This document shows positions 61,995-64,000 of a stretch of DNA of 64,000 nt, piece after piece; positions within the stretch are counted from its first letter, which is position 1; each line of letters begins with the position of its first letter. The DNA lies in contig JBMNMK010000001.1 of the NCBI GenBank assembly GCA_050953285.1, forward strand, positions 310,001 to 374,000, given 5' to 3'. Made by a program: the position numbers and the translations under genes. The notes under the pieces are model-generated. The model searched no databases. It saw only the letters and a program-made list of their open reading frames with translations, and was not told where the DNA came from. The stretch is from Olsenella_K sp050953285. GTDB lineage: Bacteria; Actinomycetota; Coriobacteriia; Coriobacteriales; Atopobiaceae.

Positions 61995-63002
61995 ATGCCA
62001 CGGTCATACATTGGGGTGGATATTGGTCGCCACAATCTGAGGCTGGCATACAGAGAGCATGGCCTGCGCTTTGAGACGCACCGTCTGCCAGAGAACATTG
62101 TTGCGGAAGAAGGAATACGCTCACCGCAGGTCATGGCAGATTTCTTGCGCTCAGTGAGAGGCGAGCTGGGAATTGGTGCCAGACGCTGCGCATTGGTGCT
62201 CTCTGACGAGCTGGCCATCTTTCAGCACGTCACCATGCCACCTATGAGCGTAGAGGAACTCACGCTCAATTTGCCGTATGAGTTTAGGGACTATATTTCC
62301 GACGACCCCGAGGCATACTCATATGACTATGCAGTTGACCGCATCGTTAAAGATGATGCAGGCAAACCCACCAGCATGGAGCTGTATACAGCGGCTGCGC
62401 GCAAGGACTTGATGGACAGTTTGGTCAACATCTTCAAGCGTGCTGGTATGGGTCTGCAGCTGGTTATTCCTTCTCCTTTGGCCTATATGAACCTTCTGGC
62501 ATCAGACAAGCTCAATCAGACTGTGGGCGCGGTGGGCAACATCGTCGTGGCAGACGTGCGCTTTGACCGCATCAATATCTCGCTCTATGAGGGAGGGCGC
62601 TTCCTCACCACGCGCGTGGTGTATGCCGGATGCGAGGATATTGACCAAGCCATTGTGGATCTCACGGGTGTGGATTCCCACATTGCCCAGAGCTATAGGC
62701 AGTCCAATTTTGAGAACGTGCTGGAAACCCTTGAGGTTGAGGCGGTCTACGATCGTTTGATCTTTGAGCTTTCCAAGGTGATTAATTTTTACAGCTTCAG
62801 TAACCCTGACCGTGAGATTAGTGCAGTCTATCTGGCAGGTGAGGGTGCAGAATTGGTGCAGCTGGTCGAGCGTGTTGCTCAGAGCATAGACTACCCCGTG
62901 TGGCTGGTGAACTCGCTCATGGGTGATGAAGCAGCTCATACGACAAATGCTTCCACCTGTGCTTTGGCCTATGCAAGTATGCTTGCCATAGAGGGGAGAT
63001 AA
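61995..63002 (+). CDS. pilM: Type IV pilus assembly protein PilM
   Basis: An actin-like (FtsA-fold) cytoplasmic ATPase that forms the ring bound to PilN. ATG 61995 follows AGGGGGA; the frame is open to 61977. The 335-residue product has the phosphate-binding IGVDIGRHNLRLA (~residues 6-18), a second phosphate loop near VVADVRFDRINISLYEGG, and the adenosine motif VYLAGEGAELVQL. Confidence 0.9.
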   Translation: MPRSYIGVDIGRHNLRLAYREHGLRFETHRLPENIVAEEGIRSPQVMADFLRSVRGELGIGARRCALVLSDELAIFQHVTMPPMSVEELTLNLPYEFRDYISDDPEAYSYDYAVDRIVKDDAGKPTSMELYTAAARKDLMDSLVNIFKRAGMGLQLVIPSPLAYMNLLASDKLNQTVGAVGNIVVADVRFDRINISLYEGGRFLTTRVVYAGCEDIDQAIVDLTGVDSHIAQSYRQSNFENVLETLEVEAVYDRLIFELSKVINFYSFSNPDREISAVYLAGEGAELVQLVERVAQSIDYPVWLVNSLMGDEAAHTTNASTCALAYASMLAIEGR

Positions 63003-63003
63003 C

Positions 63004-63606
63004 ATGGCGCTTGATCTCAACCAAGAGCTGCACCTGCCCAGACGTGCGGGCAAAAAGCAGGATCTGCCCAGCAAGACGGACATGAACCTGCTAGGCGCCT
63101 ACAGAAACATCGGCCTTCCCACCAAGCGTCTAGGCATCATTGCGGCCGCAGGGACTGCTGCGGTGGTGCTGCTGGCGGTGGTTCTTATCGCCCCGAACCA
63201 GGCAATTGCCACCAGGCAGGCGACGCTTTCCCAAGAGGAGGAAAAGCTCGCGAGCGCTCAGGCGGCCGTCGAGGGCTACGATGAGCTGCTTGAAGAGTAC
63301 TGGAGTCTCGAGCCAACCGTCAATGAGGCGGGCGTGAGTGGGCTGAGCGTGCTGGACGTTGTTGAATCGGATGTTGCCAGCCGCTGTAGCGTGGTGGCTG
63401 AATCGCTTTCTGGCCAGGTCCTCACGCTTACGGTGACTGATGTGGATCTGGCGGGCGCCGGAGAGATTGCCAATGCGCTGGCCGCGCGCGACGACGTTGT
63501 GTCCGCCGCCGTCTCCGGCTCATCGGGCGGATCGGGCGCAGATACCGTGTGTACCCTCACCGTCACGTTTGAGAGCACTGCCGGCAACAACGCGAAGGGG
63601 GCGTAG
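63004..63606 (+). CDS. pilN: Type IV pilus assembly protein PilN
   Basis: A 200-residue bitopic membrane protein. The N-terminus has the PilM-binding stretch with Leu-Asn (DLNQEL; MNLLGAYRNIGLP), one membrane helix (~residues 43-63), a coiled coil (TLSQEEEKLASAQAAVEGYDEL; part) and a ferredoxin-like C-terminal domain. It lies 1 nt after pilM. Confidence 0.85.
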   Translation: MALDLNQELHLPRRAGKKQDLPSKTDMNLLGAYRNIGLPTKRLGIIAAAGTAAVVLLAVVLIAPNQAIATRQATLSQEEEKLASAQAAVEGYDELLEEYWSLEPTVNEAGVSGLSVLDVVESDVASRCSVVAESLSGQVLTLTVTDVDLAGAGEIANALAARDDVVSAAVSGSSGGSGADTVCTLTVTFESTAGNNAKGA

Positions 63607-63607
63607 C

Positions 63608-64000
63608 ATGGGCCTCAAAATGAACCAGCGCGAGCGCGTCCTTATGGGCATTCTGGTGGCGCTGCTTGTCGCTCTTGCGTACTACCATCTGGTCTTTGTG
63701 CCCACGAGCGCACAGATCTCCCAGCTTGACCAGCAGATATCTGACGTGAGGGCACAGGTGGACGAGCAGAACATTCGCGCCCTTTCCATGGAGCAGATGA
63801 AGCGCCAGATTGCAACGTGGCAGGAGCAGGGAAGGCATGCGCAGGCCGTGCCTGCTTACGATAACGGCCCGGCGCTTACCGCAGCTATCAACGCTGCGAT
63901 GGAGGGCTCTGATGTCTATGACCTGTCCATTGAGGTTGAAGATCCCACGGCGTCAGAGAATAGCGGCTCTGGTCAGAGTGCAAACACGAGCGCAACCGAT
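63608..64000 (+). CDS. pilO: Type IV pilus assembly protein PilO, 5' part (runs off the window)
   Basis: Starts at ATG 63608 (MGLKMNQRERVLMGILVALL), 1 nt after the pilN stop, and stays open to the window end (131 codons). It has a single membrane helix (~residues 12-30), then a coiled coil (QISQLDQQISDVRAQVDEQN), which is the PilO architecture; it would dimerise with PilN. The later region is Ser/Gly/Thr-rich. The identification depends on position and architecture. Confidence 0.8.
   Translation, partial: MGLKMNQRERVLMGILVALLVALAYYHLVFVPTSAQISQLDQQISDVRAQVDEQNIRALSMEQMKRQIATWQEQGRHAQAVPAYDNGPALTAAINAAMEGSDVYDLSIEVEDPTASENSGSGQSANTSATD

Overview
The window looks like the main ribosomal-protein/RNA-polymerase region of a moderately GC-rich anaerobic actinobacterium. 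A member of the Coriobacteriia close to Olsenella/Atopobium is the best guess. This is inferred from gene order, the actinobacterial-type beta' insertion, zinc-type S14, NfnAB, sortase-type surface protein and monoderm-style type IV pilus genes; no 16S gene is present to confirm it.

Layout. (1) 1-11.2 kb: 3' end of nusG, rplK-rplA, a separately promoted rplJ-rplL unit with an L10 attenuation leader, then rpoB-rpoC. (2) 11.4-32.5 kb: rpsL-rpsG-fusA-rpsJ (no tuf), the S10/spc/alpha gene string rplC to rplQ with secY, adk, map and infA, then truA. Two things interrupt this housekeeping block. Seven of the nine genes between rplD and rpsQ are broken: six by a net +1 shift and rplP by an in-frame TAG. 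A free-standing gene for a sortase-anchored surface protein sits between rplX and rplE. (3) 33.6-40.4 kb: a GT2 glycosyltransferase, nfnAB (minus strand), pth with an adjacent protein resembling the trigger-factor C-terminal domain, and a COG2509-like flavoprotein. (4) 40.4-49.4 kb: two Tat-lipoprotein esterases (one a double-domain fusion) divergent from a five-gene oligopeptide ABC importer. (5) 49.5-64 kb: a multidomain GGDEF/EAL protein divergent from a type IV pilus operon. That operon begins with a 1014-residue pilin-like adhesin carrying GLUG-type repeats and continues through minor pilins, pilB, pilT, pilC, pilA, pilM, pilN and a truncated pilO.

Most notable observations. RpoC ends in a domain that aligns without gaps to the C-terminal domain of RpoA in this same window (25 of 58 identical) and keeps the DNA-contact residues. 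The 8-mer TTCTCGCC/GGCGAGAA occurs at least 27 times, about ten times the chance expectation, often between genes and sometimes as inverted pairs, like a DNA uptake signal. The cluster of lesions in the S10 operon coincides with a local change in codon usage and needs read-level checking before any biological interpretation.

All coordinates and alignments were read by eye; no searches or folding programs were run. No tRNA, rRNA, CRISPR array, insertion sequence or phage gene was seen.
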